This document shows positions 1 to 11,922 of a stretch of 64,000 bases of DNA, piece by piece; positions within the stretch are counted from its first letter, which is position 1, and each line of letters opens with the position of its first letter. The notes under the pieces are model-generated. The model searched no databases. It was not told the origin of the DNA and was given only the letters and a program-made list of their open reading frames with translations. The position numbers were made by a program, and so were the translations under genes. The DNA comes from Polytrichum commune (lineage: Eukaryota > Streptophyta > Polytrichopsida > Polytrichales > Polytrichaceae). Location: positions 40,670,001-40,734,000 of the forward strand of contig OX485804.1 of assembly GCA_950295325.1 (NCBI GenBank). The letters are read 5' to 3'.

Positions 1-960
1 GACACCAAATTCATAACCAAAGATATCTATATGACTTAGATAGATTTAATAAATACATTTGGCTCCATAGACCACCCTAGATTACTAGCCATAATGGAAA
101 TCCTTGGATGTCCATTAGAGGCCATCGAACTAGTGGGCAATATCTATGTAGAATCAATCACCTCCTTCTGAAGATTGCACAAACACACGCGTACTCGACA
201 TTAAAGAATTACAAAATAAATACCATACCAAATATAGAAAATTAAAAAGTGTACTTTTACAAGCCACTGCTGTCTTCCCACCAAACACATATTACACACC
301 ACCCCCACCACCCCCACCACCCCCACCACCCCCACCACCTCACACAACCCCAAACTCTACCTCGCACCCAAGACATAACACAACCATGCAACCCCTAGGC
401 ACCCCCAACTCATACATCTCTAGCTTTAAATTCATGCACAAAAAAGACAAATGAGAAGCCAAACAACATACACATAAATTTCATTGCCATTGGCAAATCC
501 CACACACCAATCACTCCAAATGGATCACACAAACACAACTTTTCAGCCATGCACATGCTATCTACTAAGATGTAAATGTTTAGCTCCACTTAGACCCGAT
601 ATATATATTATGCATCTTAGGAGCCCCACCTACATATAGACCACCCTTCACACCCTGCCCAAATCTCAAAGTACAAATAAATGAATTCACAAATTATAAT
701 GATAGAGTCCCCATGGAAGCCACCAACCAAAAATTGATAATTACACCATTCTCAACAAACTCCTATCCCAACTAGGATGGATTATGCTACCACCCATTAT
801 AATCACGGCAATAATAAGGGACGCTATACATACAACAACTGTTAAACTCCTCCAAGACCTACAAATCCCCAACTCCAAAATCCATCAACTAATGGAATCC
901 TTCTCCTAAATTGCTATAAGGTACTTGACACACATAATCCTAAACAAAAAGTAATTAGAA
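1..960 (+). mobile_element. Remnant of dual-endonuclease non-LTR retrotransposon (RT and C-terminal endonuclease pieces)
   Basis: This is a decayed fragment of the LINE family described at 24.3-38.6 kb. Bases about 45-170 translate, with a stop, to a reverse-transcriptase piece containing the words IDHPRLLAIM and VGNIY, which match the minus-strand RT at about 36.4-36.5 kb. Bases about 560-600 give CKCLAPLRPDI, the Cys-knuckle and PD motif of the restriction-like endonuclease. Bases about 690-955 give KYNHLLNKLL, GWIMLPPIII and IRDAIHT, matching the endonuclease C-terminus of the copy at 24.9-25.5 kb. Stops and frame changes are frequent, and the window edge cuts the 5' side. A 9-bp CCACCCCCA minisatellite interrupts it at about 298-340. 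Confidence 0.7.
298..341. repeat. CCACCCCCA minisatellite
   Basis: About four and a half head-to-tail copies of a 9-bp C-rich unit, inside the retrotransposon remnant. No function is visible. Confidence 0.9.
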
Positions 961-1485
961 AATAAATAAGCCCATGTCTCATTTGACTAACCATAGTTAT
1001 TAACTTTGAAACCCAAAACTAACATAAATCACATAGCCCTAACAGTAACCACACGGTCCACTTATGAAAATAAGCACTAAGCCCCCCCCCCCCCCCCCCT
1101 GCAACTCATGCTCATGTGGACACAAGAGGGAGGCATGAACGGACATCACATGTCATCACATGTCAGAGTAAAAGACGATGACGTTCCTTTATCTTTATCT
1201 TTTCTTTCTTGCTTTTTAAAGATTAAATTGAAATAATGAAATGTTTTTGGACATGTTAAGGGGCTCAAGTGCTCAAGATGCTCGTTATAGGTGTTTCCAT
1301 GGTGTTCCCACCTTTAATTTGTGTTACTAAGTTTGAAACTTATTATATATTGATAAACTTAAAGCATCTGACGTAATTGGCATACGGGCATCATATAGGT
1401 TAGGGATGTTAATATTTGTATGTTGCTTACTAACTTACACTTGGCCATCTCAATTGTGCATACTTTACATGTTGCGACCTATTAA
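961..1485. other. Non-coding stretch with a poly(C) tract
   Basis: No gene is seen. A run of about 18 C lies at 1081-1099, shortly downstream of the retrotransposon remnant. Similar G or C runs lie near the other LINE copies (25.65, 25.98, 35.18 kb). Confidence 0.6.
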
Positions 1486-2424
1486 GGGCCGCTTTACACT
1501 ACGGTGGAGAAGTCCACCGGACATGAATTCTAGGGGAATCTGAAATTTGATTGGCCGAGAGTGACACTCTTGTCCGGTGGTGGTTTACACTACGGCCAAG
1601 AGTCTTTTGGTGGAGAACTTTGTACATGGATGAAAAAATGACATGGCTGCCAATGTGGCGACACTTTTTTGAAGGGGAGTTCTCCGAAGGTCAAGTTTCT
1701 TGGGCAACCTCAAACCCTCGGACAAGAAACTTGGCCTTTGGGGAACTCCAACTTGAAGGGAGAGAAATTAAAGAGGATGAATAAGAGTAATGTGTATATT
1801 ATATAGTGGAGAAGAGTAGTGCTTCCTACAATGTATATGAGATTTCCCCTCTTCACTCCTAAAAGACCAAAACTATGTTCTCCAATGACCCCTCAAAATT
1901 TGCCTTACAAGTACAAAGAGCAAAACCGGGGAAAAAAATACATGACATTTAATTTCCAACCGTAGGAACTTGTTTTGGATTCTTGAACACATCTATGGAA
2001 TTCTTTTGGAATTTTTTTACCGCATGGATTAGAAGATTATAACAATTAAAGTGAATACAATTACATTTTTGGACCCTTTTTTACAAGGTCATGAAAGAAG
2101 TTCTAAAACACTGTCATATACATTTTTTTTTCAATACCATTTTTTAAGATTTCAATACAATGGTCCTTTAAGGGATAAGGTTTCTACTATGGCCGGCTAT
2201 GACCATTTTGTGAAGTTATCCGGTGGACTACTTCTCGTGGTGACGTTGTCTAATACACTTCTCCTCTAGGTGGTTACACTACGGCCGGTCAAGACTTCTT
2301 AAAGGATTTTTTTTGTTGTCCTTTCCTCTTCTCCATCATATCATCCCTAGCCTTAAATAACCATGTCTTGGGCTAATATTCTTGACCGACCAGTGCATTT
2401 CTCCACCGTAGTGTAAAGTGGCCC
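1486..2424. mobile_element. Harbinger-like non-autonomous DNA transposon, 939 bp
   Basis: Terminal inverted repeats of about 26 bp start GGGCC and contain CTTTACACTACGGTGGAGAA on both ends (left 1486-1511, right 2399-2424). The 3-bp sequence TAA flanks both sides (1483-1485 and 2425-2427). TIRs starting GGGCC with a TAA/TTA target duplication are typical of the PIF/Harbinger superfamily. The inside repeats the words CACTACGGCC and TCCGGTGG. No transposase was found, so it would have to be mobilised in trans. Confidence 0.8.
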
Positions 2425-2427
2425 TAA

Positions 2428-2936
2428 GATGCAAATGGACATAACCACTATAGAATCCAACTTCCAATACTTTAGTTGAATTCTTAAGAGGTAACATAAT
2501 ACAACAATGATGTCACGAGTGTCACCGGCAAGACTTCAACGTTGGTGAGATGACGTCCAAATCAAGCCTTGAACCATCATATGTTGTCATCATATGTTGT
2601 CATGAAGCACCCAAAGAAGGCCTTTGAATGGAGTGATGTTTTTTTTTCTTCTAATAATGGAACCCGGTTCGTTGGTGACCTTTGCCCACCTGCAATTTTA
2701 AGTGGCTGGAGGATGCGGTTCTAACTTAGCATGCCTACAAAAAAAATCGCCACCAAAGTTGCAAAAGTCAAGAGTGACAACAAAAATGGTGACATGAGGC
2801 ACCTAACTTAAGTAGTTGGACCAACACAAACTCATTCCAAATGGTCTTCACTAGCTTTTTGTACAAATGGGATGCGGAAGTTAAAGTTGAAGTTGTTGAC
2901 AAGTCGACGACAAAATGGTAGAAGTGCACATCAGTC
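2428..2936. other. Non-coding stretch
   Basis: No gene seen. A short direct duplication of CATATGTTGTCAT occurs near 2578-2602. Otherwise featureless. Confidence 0.5.
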
Positions 2937-3165
2937 CACTAGAAGAAGAAAACTTGTCCACGAGAACCATCCATTGCATCTTGGCCATTGCGACTCATGG
3001 TGAGAACATGCTTAAATAAATCATCTTGGTTGTCAGACAAAGATTTTTTGGTCACGGAGTTTGGACCATTGACAATCAAAATGATTTGTTTATGCATTTT
3101 CTTGCTACGAGTTGTAACGGCCGAATCGCAATGGATGGTTGTAATGGACAAGTTTTCTTCTAGTG
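2937..3165. mobile_element. CACTA-type MITE, 229 bp hairpin
   Basis: The element begins CACTAGAAGAAGAAAACTTG and ends with the inverted equivalent. The two arms pair over roughly 75 bp or more, leaving a small centre. It is the same family as 37,922-38,168. CACTA termini followed by an AAGAAAA stretch are typical of the CACTA (En/Spm) superfamily. Two overlapping ORFs across it are chance products of the palindrome, so they are not annotated. Confidence 0.75.
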
Positions 3166-3414
3166 TCTCCGACATTGCTTCTTGTTGTCAAGTTTTCCCC
3201 CCTTTGGATTCCTTTTGCAACCTTTTCATTTCACGTGAACTGGTTATGGTACGTTACGTACAAACATGAGTGCTAAAAACAACTTCCCTCATGTTGTTCC
3301 AATTTCCATTGCAAGTCGTGCTGTATGGATGATGATTGCATCAATTTTCTACATAATATTTGACAATATATATAGCAGAGGAGCCTATTCCTGATCAAGA
3401 CCCCATCGGCAATC

Positions 3415-3860
3415 TATAGGGTACCTCAATTTCGATTAAACTAAGATTCAATCACAATTAGGATGGAACTCAACTTCACCTTAAGTGTCACCTCGTGACA
3501 CTTGGCGATTAAGTGCGCTTACTAATATTTTGGCATGAGTATGTTCAATAAGTGTACACAAATGACACTTGGCATTAGTACGCTCAAAAAAATCTTCCCC
3601 TTGCATACTAAAATGCAAGACAATTATCTAAAGTATCCCAACGTGCTACTCTAAATGTCATAATGTAGATAGTTTGTTACTTTAAAAAGAAGTTACTTAT
3701 GTTGACATATGGAATCATATTGGCAATTAGCGGGCGTGACGCTTTGAGACATCTAGGCATCTAGTTTAGGCCTTTTGCAAATAATGTACGTGACATTAAA
3801 TACCATAAAAGGTGTAGTTCATCCCAATTTGAGAGCTTGTCAAAGACAATTCATACCTTT
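3415..3860 (+). repeat. Dispersed repeat, copy 1 (partner near 61.4-61.9 kb)
   Basis: Bases about 3475-3620 share long near-identical words with 61,400-61,600, for example AAGTGCGCTTACT, TGGCATGAGTATGTTCAATA and CTTCCCCTTGCATACTAAAA. Both copies lie in the same orientation. No coding potential is seen. It is probably part of an uncharacterised non-autonomous transposon. Confidence 0.65.
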
Positions 3861-6220
3861 GACGGTGGATATGTCCTTACAGATGACATCTTTGTACAAT
3901 TAGGATTGTTCACAAAAACGTTTCTCCGGCCATGTATTCCAAATAAGAAGATTATGACGTTAAATGTGCACGCTAGTATGGTTAGTTAGAGGTGGCTACT
4001 CAGACAAAATAATCCTTCTTGACCTTTAGGGGTTAAAAGTTTGAGAGCAAGCCTAACTATGGTTGGCTATCACTACTGAACATTAGAGATCAACGTTATA
4101 TTTTATTGGATTCCTACTGGTCCATTGAGAACGGTGTGCATTGTATTGTTGTCTAAGATAAGTATGTCTCAAACATACACTTTTAGCTCTCTACACATGC
4201 TTCTTGTAAGATACAAACATGCGATTAGTGCACGAGACAATTAGCAAACCCAAATCATGTCCATAGTCATTTCCAAGCGAGAGAGCACATGCGAGACTCT
4301 TAATACCGTTATGTCCTCCATATCTTGAAGCTTTCCTACAAACAAAACAAGTTATCTTATACAGGTTCTCAATTTCTTTCGGCAGACAGAGAAAAATGCC
4401 TCCTAACCCTAGAGTATACCGACTACAAAAACGGTTCACAGCATTGACATCACCTTCCAAAGATATGTGTGTTTTATGTGGTCGGGATATATTCATCATC
4501 CTCTCTAGTCCCTGAAGGCAGCTGGGGTTCAAACTGTGGGAAAAATCTTGTAAAGTCAATGAAGCACGTTAAAGTAACAGTGTTTGGGAGCAGCTTTGTA
4601 CGTTGTCATTCTTTAAAATACACAGCTTCGGACCTGTTTCCCTTTCTTACACGCTAAAGTTTCGTCGACGCGTGTGGGGAAGCTGGATATTTGAAGATGA
4701 TTTTGAAGCACCTTCGTGTCAGGAGTTCACTTCATACTTACATGCAAGTGTGAATTGAATTGGTGGGAGAAGCTGGAAACAATCAGTCAAGATCTGTAAG
4801 GTTTCCAAAGCTACTCGGATTTTTGTACATGTTAGACTTTTGGTTGAATAACATCTAGTTGAGATCTCTCTTCATGCTAATTCTTCAAAATGGTGCACGA
4901 GGATCTGAAACTTGAAATCGTGTTTTCCCCACCATTCAGTTTTGCCTTTGTAGCTACAACTTTTTATTTCAGTTAGTGTGGATTTTCAGTTCCATTTGTG
5001 TAGTCCTAGGAGTGTTTCAAGAACAAGCACACAACACAATAACTAACATGCATTTTATAAAACATCACGAAACTTTGATGGAGAAAAAGGTTATATTGTT
5101 TGTTTGTAAGGAGCTATAGCATTCCGTATTTCAAATGATGTTCCAGCACACTGTTTGAAATCACATGTATAGTAGTAGTCGATTCTTTCCCTATTCTTGC
5201 TCTTGGTTTGACGCATTAAGTGAATGTGCATTTCCAAGTCACTATCCCTAGGTGGTGGGAGATGGTGGAGAGATCTAAAGGCCCACATATCTTAGGATTT
5301 CGGTTCACAACACTTATTAAGGGTGGATGATTAAAACATGCCCCCCCCCCACACAAGTTTGTGGTTGATTCAACCCAACTTCAAGTCATTAGAGTAATTT
5401 AGGATCTAAATAGGAGGAAACCTTAAATTGGATAGAAATAAAAACCCTAGGCTCTATAATATACTAATCTCGGCAAGCGTTGTGAATTTACCCTAGACCT
5501 TGACACAAATTCTATTATCTTGGCCCACCCAATTTTGGAAAGCTTCTAGAACTTGCCTTAAGTTGCAGTGGGGTTATAGTGCATGCCACATGGTAAACCC
5601 CACAAAGATCCAATGTGACCAGCAAATAGGCTAGACACTATGGACATTCCAAACAAACCAAAAGTCAAATAAATGAGTTAGAAATGGTGAAGAAATTATA
5701 CATACTATATGTAAGAATATTGTCCAAATGTCGTATTCTCGGTAATATGACATTTCGGCTCAAAAATTGTACTATCCAAGTTTACAGCATGACATATTTG
5801 TTAACATGTAGCATGACACATGTACTATACAGCATGACATACAACATGACACATGTACTATATTTGTTAATTTGAGACTTTCTCTTGTCTCAAATTAATA
5901 TATGGACCACAACAACATGGTCTAATGTTTGGGTCGTCCTACCTAAACCATCTTGATATGAGTTCTTAATTGGGTTCTTGATATGAACACCCGCTTCAAA
6001 GTATTTGCATCTTACACCATTTTCCAATATTTGTGTGATTTTATCCATGTTCTTATATTTGTAACTGTCTCAAAATGCCGAAAAAGTCCCAAATTAACGA
6101 ATATAGTGTGCGGTGTGCATGTGTTTTACCCCAAGATAAATTTGTATTGCAAATGTTTACTGTCACATTTAGCTATTATTATTATTATTATTATTAATCA
6201 TTTTTTTACTGTTTCAGTCC
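3861..6220. other. Intergenic stretch without a recognised gene
   Basis: A 122-codon open frame on the minus strand (4191-4559) is not recognisable. A poly(C) run lies at 5341-5350, short tandem AGCATGACA-type words at 5788-5850, and an (ATT)n tract at about 6174-6195. I see nothing else. Confidence 0.4.
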
Positions 6221-7921
6221 AGGTCTGCAAGGGCTGCCCGGGCTATGGAAGCCCAGTCCATGTGCCTGGCCCTTTTGGTCTTTGCGCTGTGTGTGGGTGT
6301 GTATGTGTGAAATGATGATGCGTCTGATTGTGTGTAAAATTGTAACAATTGGTTGTTGGAGCAGATTCTCATGTGTTCAATCGGTTCTAGTGGTTGTTTG
6401 TGACTTTTGATTCGAGAAGGATTTGGAGACGTCGGAGAGGGTTTTGAAATGCCTGGGGACTGACTTAGTCTGATGGAGCTCGAAGAACTGATGCATTCGA
6501 TGATCTACATTTGAAGTATGGAGCGGCTGGTGCTTCTTTTAAGGTTATGTTTTGGCAAGTTTAAAGCTGGAGCAATTGAAGCGTGAGTGAGAATTCATGT
6601 AGCTGTATATGTGTAATTCCAGGTTTGTTGAATGTACGCGAACTACATTTAATACTTTTACAGTTCCAAATAATATTGCAGAGGTTGGGTCTTGTGCAGT
6701 CAAGGGACCACAGTCAACGCCGGGGTAGGCAGAGTCTATAATTCGGACTTTTATTCGATCAACTCCCCACTGGTAGCTACTGCAATCAATGGGAGCTAGT
6801 TATATGATCTTAAATCCGTAGACTTTCACAACGCTTGATTGACATTTGTTGAACATCAGATCATGTGCAAGACAACAGCGAATGCCTTGCTTCTAAGTCT
6901 TTTTTGTGAAGTAAGATGTGCAAGTGTAAAAAATATTGCCTTCTCTGAGAGTGCTGAGTCTTGAATCTGTATATCATCAATTTGTGCCGAGCAGCTTCAG
7001 CTCCATCGTGTATAACTCCGGGATAACTTCATCGTGTTCCATTGTTGCAACAGTCGTGCCGTCGGTGCATGACTCTGCATCCGAAACACGGTTCCAGGCA
7101 CTAGACGAAGTTGAGTGTAGGAAATGCTGTTGATGTTCTAGGATTCGCAGCTGTACACAAGCTGCTACGTTGTCAACGGATTTCTACTTCGGGAGCAGCT
7201 CGGATTGCAGAATTGGTAAAGTCGACCCTAAGGTTCTCTGCAAGGGATCACTGCAGCTGCAAGTCTATATTTAGATTTGAATTAGAGCGCAAGAGCTAAA
7301 CAGTCTTGCTACAAAGTAGAAGCCTCGCCGAAGAATGGACACATGCAGTGAACCCTGAAGGATCCTTCCAAGGGTAAGCAAATAAAGAGATCGAGGGGAA
7401 AGGGGCACTCCGCATGGGAAATATGGTAGAGTTGGTAGAGCCGGTGACTTAACCTGAACCTTGAAACAAGGCGCAGTGGAGGTTGAGGACGGCGGTGGAC
7501 TGCTTCTGCAAAGAACTGTAACTGCAAAGAGATTTTTCTTTGAATAAGGCAAGAACCAAACGGTCGTGCTACAAAGAAGCCTTACTGAAGAATCATGGAC
7601 ACAGATAGTGAAACCAAAAAGACACTTGCAAGGGTGGATAAGGAGATTGAGAATCAGATGGAACGGCTCCAGGCATACACGAGGTGAAGTGTGAAGATGT
7701 TGGTTCTAGGATTCGCATTAATACAAATCCTGCTTCACTTGCAAACGGGTTTCTACCTCGGGAGCAGCTCAGCTCGTAGGGTTGGTAGAATCGACCTAAC
7801 CTGAACCTTTCAACAAGGTGCAGCGGAGTTTGCGGACGGTGTTGGACTTTCTCTGCAAGGGACTGTAGCTGCAAGAGATCCAACTTTGAAGAACGCAAGG
7901 TTCAAACAGTCTCGCTGAAGA
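6221..7921 (+). promoter_or_regulatory. Upstream and leader region of the SLAC1/SLAH gene, with a triplicated segment
   Basis: Base composition rises towards that of the gene. From about 7,130 to 7,960 a unit of roughly 260-330 bp occurs three times. Each copy contains a version of GTTCTAGGATTCGCA, GGGAGCAGCTC, AACAGTC..GCT and GAAGAATGGAC. The third copy carries the true start at 7,922. The second opens an upstream frame at 7,602 of about 28 codons that repeats the channel N-terminus (DSETKK.LARVDKEIENQ) and then stops. The first reaches a stop after seven codons. Upstream ORFs like this could lower translation of the main frame if they lie in the mature mRNA. Confidence 0.6.
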
Positions 7922-10900
7922 ATGGACGGAGATAGTGAAACCAAAAGGATGCTTGCCGGGGTGGACAAAGAGATTGAGAACCAGGGGGGATTCGGGCAGG
8001 TGGATGTGAGTAATCCTCATCACCTTCACAGCCGAGTTACAATGCCAGGAGGGGATGACACTACACCTCCCAAGCGCAGGTCCATGTCAGTATCTTCAAA
8101 CATATTCAATGGCTCTAAGGAACACCCAGCCATGTCCACGAGACTGGCCACCCGGTTTAGCAGGTCTGTAGATTTGTCACACAGCAACTCGAAGTCCACA
8201 CCGAGCCAGCCAGGACCGTATGATAAGTTCAAGACAAGGGCTGGATCGTTTTCAGGGCCGCTGGAGCGGCAGTTTTCGAGGGTGAACACACCGCGTGGAC
8301 CGCGGACACCTGATGAGAGTGTCAGCATCGACGAAGAGCAGGGTGGTGTCAAAGAGGGCGAGCAACGACAAGTGGTGGCCGAAGGGGATCGAAATGGAAG
8401 GGGCGATGACGAAATCAATATGGATCGCTACCTCGATGCGTTGGAAGGACCCGAGCTCGAAGCAATTAAGGTAAGATTCTACCATGAGAAATTTACATGC
8501 CTCTTTCTGACCTCGAGTCTTAGCAAGAATTGTAGTGAGGGATCAAACTCAATTATATACGTCGGTGCGAAAGGAATTAGCTGTGATTATGTATGTGACA
8601 AGAGTTGCGAGCTGATAATTGGGATTTGTTGACACAAGTGTGGCGCGTATGAGGGAGAGCATTAGGGTCTCATGAAGATTTCATGCTTTAGCTTCTTCCG
8701 CAACTTGAATCTAACCACGACCTACTTACAGCGACAGAAACTCTTAATATCTTGGTGCGAGAGAAATTGGTAGTGATTATGTATTTGAGGAGAATTGCGA
8801 GCTGATATATTTGGATTGTTGGCATGAGTGGCGCGCGGGCGGGTTTGGTGAAAATTTCATACCGAAGCTTCTTCCTCAACTCGAAGCTTACCACGAACTA
8901 CTCACAGTGACAGAATCTCAAATGTGTTGGGGCGAGAGCAATTAGTATTGATAATGTAATACGAAAAGAATTGCTGGCTGATGATTAACATTTGTTGACA
9001 CGAGTGTGGCGCGCGGGAGAGAGAGAGCATTAGGAATTCATGAAAATTTCGTGCTTATGGTTCTTTCCCAACTGGAACCTTACCACGACCTACTCAACAG
9101 ACACTCAGAATATGTTGGCGCGAAAGACATTAACTCTGATAATATATTGCGAAAATAACTCCTAGATGATGATTGGCATGTGCTGACAAGATCTTTGTAA
9201 CAGGAGGGAGAGATGGACGATCTCATGTTGCCACCGGACGAGAAATGGCCGTTCCTACTGCGCTTCCCCATCGGATGCTTCGGGGTAGCCTTAGGGTTAG
9301 GAAGCCAAACCATCTTATGGAAGAGCCTCTCACAAACACAAGCAATGGTAAACTTCCACATCCCCATCTGGATCAGTTTATGCCTCTGGTGCACGGCGCT
9401 TCTCGCACTCGTGTTCATATTCTTCACATACCTCCTTAAAATCATCTTCTACTTCGAAGCCGTCCGCCGCGAGTACCACCACCCGGTGCGAGTCAACTTC
9501 TTCTTCGCCCCGTGGATCGCAGGCATGTTCCTCGTCATCGGAGTGCCTCCGTTAGTTGCAACAACAATCCACCCCGCTGCTTGGTGCGTGCTCATGGCCC
9601 CAATCTTCATTTTGGAACTCAAAATCTACGGCCAATGGCTCTCCGGAGGCGAGCGGAGGCTATCGCAGGTTGCAAACCCTAGCACTCATCTCTCGGTGGT
9701 CGGGAACTTCATAGGAGCGATCTTAGGTGCCACGGTGGGGTGGAGGGAGCCTGCTCTGTTCTTCTTCGCGGTTGGGCTTGCGCATTACTTGGTGCTCTTC
9801 GTAACTTTGTATCAACGACTGCCTACCAATGAGACGCTGCCGAAGGATTTGCACCCCATTTTCTTCTTGTTTGTCGCAGCACCGAGTGCTGCGAGTGTGG
9901 CGTGGATGCGGATCACCGGGCAATTCGACTACGTCTCCAAAGTCATCTTCTTCATCGCGCTCTTTCTTTACTTGTCGCTCATCGTCCGTGTCAACTTCTT
10001 CCGAGGATTCCGGTAAGTCACCTCCTTCGCTGCACTAAATATTGTATTTAGTGTCACCAATTCTATTGTCTTGCTCAATCCTAATTGTAAACTTGCCTGT
10101 GTAGTGTCACTAACACCAAAGGTAAACATAACATTATTTGTAATTCCTTGAATGTTCATTTGGGTTTTATAGATTTACATTGTTTCATTTTCTGTCACGT
10201 ACTAAACAATTGTTGATCCAAATTTCAATCATCCATGAAAATATTTTATTACAAAAATGTTAGGATGCAGAATACACCATACTTGTAAAGTTGGGACAAG
10301 AAGACTTGTAAATATATTCATAAGAAGTGTCATCAGAAAAGTTATCATGGTGACATAAATCACCATATACGACACTAAATTCAATATTTAGTGTAGTATT
10401 GTCCAAAGCCGTCTTGGCCATTGCACTTGTGCACATGACTTAATGTCATACGATCCAACACCATAGAGATTTCCTTCAATCCAATGGGACTTCTTGTTGG
10501 GAGTTGGACTTCTTGTGATGATTTCCCATTGGTTGTTTTGCATATAATATCAAGGGCTTGGAGGTAGTATTTAAATTGCAATAAAGGACAAGCCTCATTT
10601 GGTTCATTGAGGGCCAAAGGCATTTTAGCACCTCTTGGCATGCTAATATAAGTAGAACGTTCTTTGTCCAAAATTCCACACGACCTCCAATCACGCACTG
10701 AAAACCTACCGGAAATGGAAGGTGTTGTATGCAAAACAACCAATATCCGGTTAAAGGTCATGTTGAAGGATACTTCTATTGTCTTTAAAGTTCTAGATAA
10801 TGTGCATAATTTCTCCCTCATGAAAATCACATGAGGTAATGGCCAAAAGTTGGACCCCCCTAGTACAAGATTATAATGAATCTCTTGAACCTAAACAATA

Positions 10901-11922
10901 AACAAGGAATGTGTTTCCTAAAAAGTCAAATCAAAATCAAAAGCTTTAAGCATGTTGCCAAACCCATATTACAAAGACATATATTTGAGGTGAATGCATG
11001 AGGATTAATAAAGAAACAATTATGTATGTGCGTGTGTGTGTGTGTGGGGGGGGGGGGGGTTTGCAACTATCCACATGCTAGTGGTGCTTCATGCCTATGG
11101 TCCACATGGTTAAATGAACCAACAACCAATAGCGATTGTTACCTTCTCTCTTTTTGGTGCCCCCATTTCAAATGCTCATGTCTTCAATTTGAATGTCTTA
11201 TGTGCATTCATCAAATACCCCCTATAGAGTGCTCTATTTCTTTGTAATTGTAGTTTTTAAAAGGTCAGGATGTATAGTTTTCCATGTTGGTTCTCAATAA
11301 GGACTCAACAAATGTAAGAATGACAAAAGGCAAGAATTGAGGGATTTCTCATTGGATTGTAGAGAGAGAGAGAGAGAGAGAGAGGTGAAGTTCATGATCA
11401 TATGTGCATAATCATGAGCCGACAATATGCAGGTTCTCAATCTCATGGTGGGCGTACACATTTCCGATGACTGCTGCCGCAATTGCTGCCATCCAATATG
11501 CTAATGTGGAATCTTCGTGGTTCACGAGGATCTTGGCCTTCGGCCTTTCTATCATCTCTACAATCATAGTGTTCAGCCTCTTTTGCTTCACCCTTCTCCA
11601 TGCATTCTATTGGCGGAGCCTCTTCCCAAACGACATGGCAATCGCTATCACTGCTCACAAGCCCAAGAACTTCTTGCAGCGAGTTGCCCCCTCATCGCTT
11701 GACGACGGTTGCGGAATCGACGCACTTCAATCCTCCACCTCATTGGTTGAGACCATCATTGCCGCATACAACCAACTGATGGTCGCTCGGGAGGAGCAAG
11801 GGTTGTCAACTGATGATCCACTATCTCGGTCGCTACGAAACTCTTTGCCTACAAATTCTTTGTCAAAGTTGGCCAAGAACAACAAACCTTTACCAAATTG
11901 TTTTTCTACGACTTTCAAGTGA
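7922..11922 (+). CDS. SLAC1: SLAC1/SLAH-family slow anion channel (three exons, 615 aa)
   Basis: This is a plasma-membrane anion channel of the plant S-type family, which releases chloride or nitrate and in SLAC1 drives stomatal closure. Predicted coding exons are 7922-8470, 9204-10012 and 11433-11922. The GTAAGA and GTAAGT donors, CAG acceptors and phases all agree. Residues 1-190 are a hydrophilic, Ser/Arg-rich tail (RRSMSVSS, FKTRAGSFSGPLERQFS) like the kinase-regulated tail of SLAC1/SLAH3. Exon 2 starts EGEMDD and gives the ten-helix core (KWPFLLRFPIGCFGVALG, FFFAPWIAGMF, HPIFFLFVAAPSAASVAW). Exon 3 continues FSISWWAYTFPMTAAAIA and ends in a hydrophilic tail. The length lies between Arabidopsis SLAC1 (about 556) and SLAH3 (about 635). 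Intron 1 is a tandem repeat and intron 2 holds a MITE. SLAC1 versus SLAH3 cannot be settled here. Confidence 0.92.
8555..9185 (+). repeat. Tandem repeat filling SLAC1-like intron 1
   Basis: A unit of about 190 bp occurs three times and a bit more. It has the recurring order GGTGCGA(A/G)AG, ATTAG..(T/A)GTGATTATGTA, GCGAGCTGAT, TTGTTGACA, GTGTGGCGCG, AAAATTTC, ACCACGACCTACT. The last unit runs almost into the 3' splice site at 9,203. Its copies are clearly diverged, so it is an old local amplification. Confidence 0.8.
10033..10393. mobile_element. MITE in SLAC1-like intron 2 (CACTAAAT family), 361 bp
   Basis: The left end is CACTAAATATTGTATTTAGTG, itself a palindrome. The right end is CACTAAATTCAATATTTAGTG, so the element has inverted termini. 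Related hairpins lie at 49,804-50,178 and about 51,057-51,433. All three have the internal order TTTAGTGTC, a GTGACACTT or GTCATCA block, and GGTGACA near the far end. A clear target duplication was not found. It lies in the intron without touching the splice sites. Confidence 0.65.
11026..11059 (+). repeat. (GT)n followed by poly(G) in SLAC1-like intron 2
   Basis: A simple GT repeat runs directly into a run of about 14 G. The same GT-then-G arrangement is seen at 35,157-35,198. A (GA)n tract follows at 11,361-11,384. Confidence 0.9.

Noticed and set aside
1551-2269. Small ORFs inside the Harbinger-like element as a transposase
   Set aside because: Too short, no DDE or Myb-like motif. They only repeat TIR-related words.
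4191-4559. 122-codon open frame on the minus strand
   Set aside because: The sequence matches no family I know, has no neighbouring exons, and lies among dispersed repeats. Open by chance or a relic.
9080-9923. Minus-strand ORFs opposite SLAC1-like exon 2
   Set aside because: The plus strand carries an unmistakable channel core. The antisense frames have no recognisable features.
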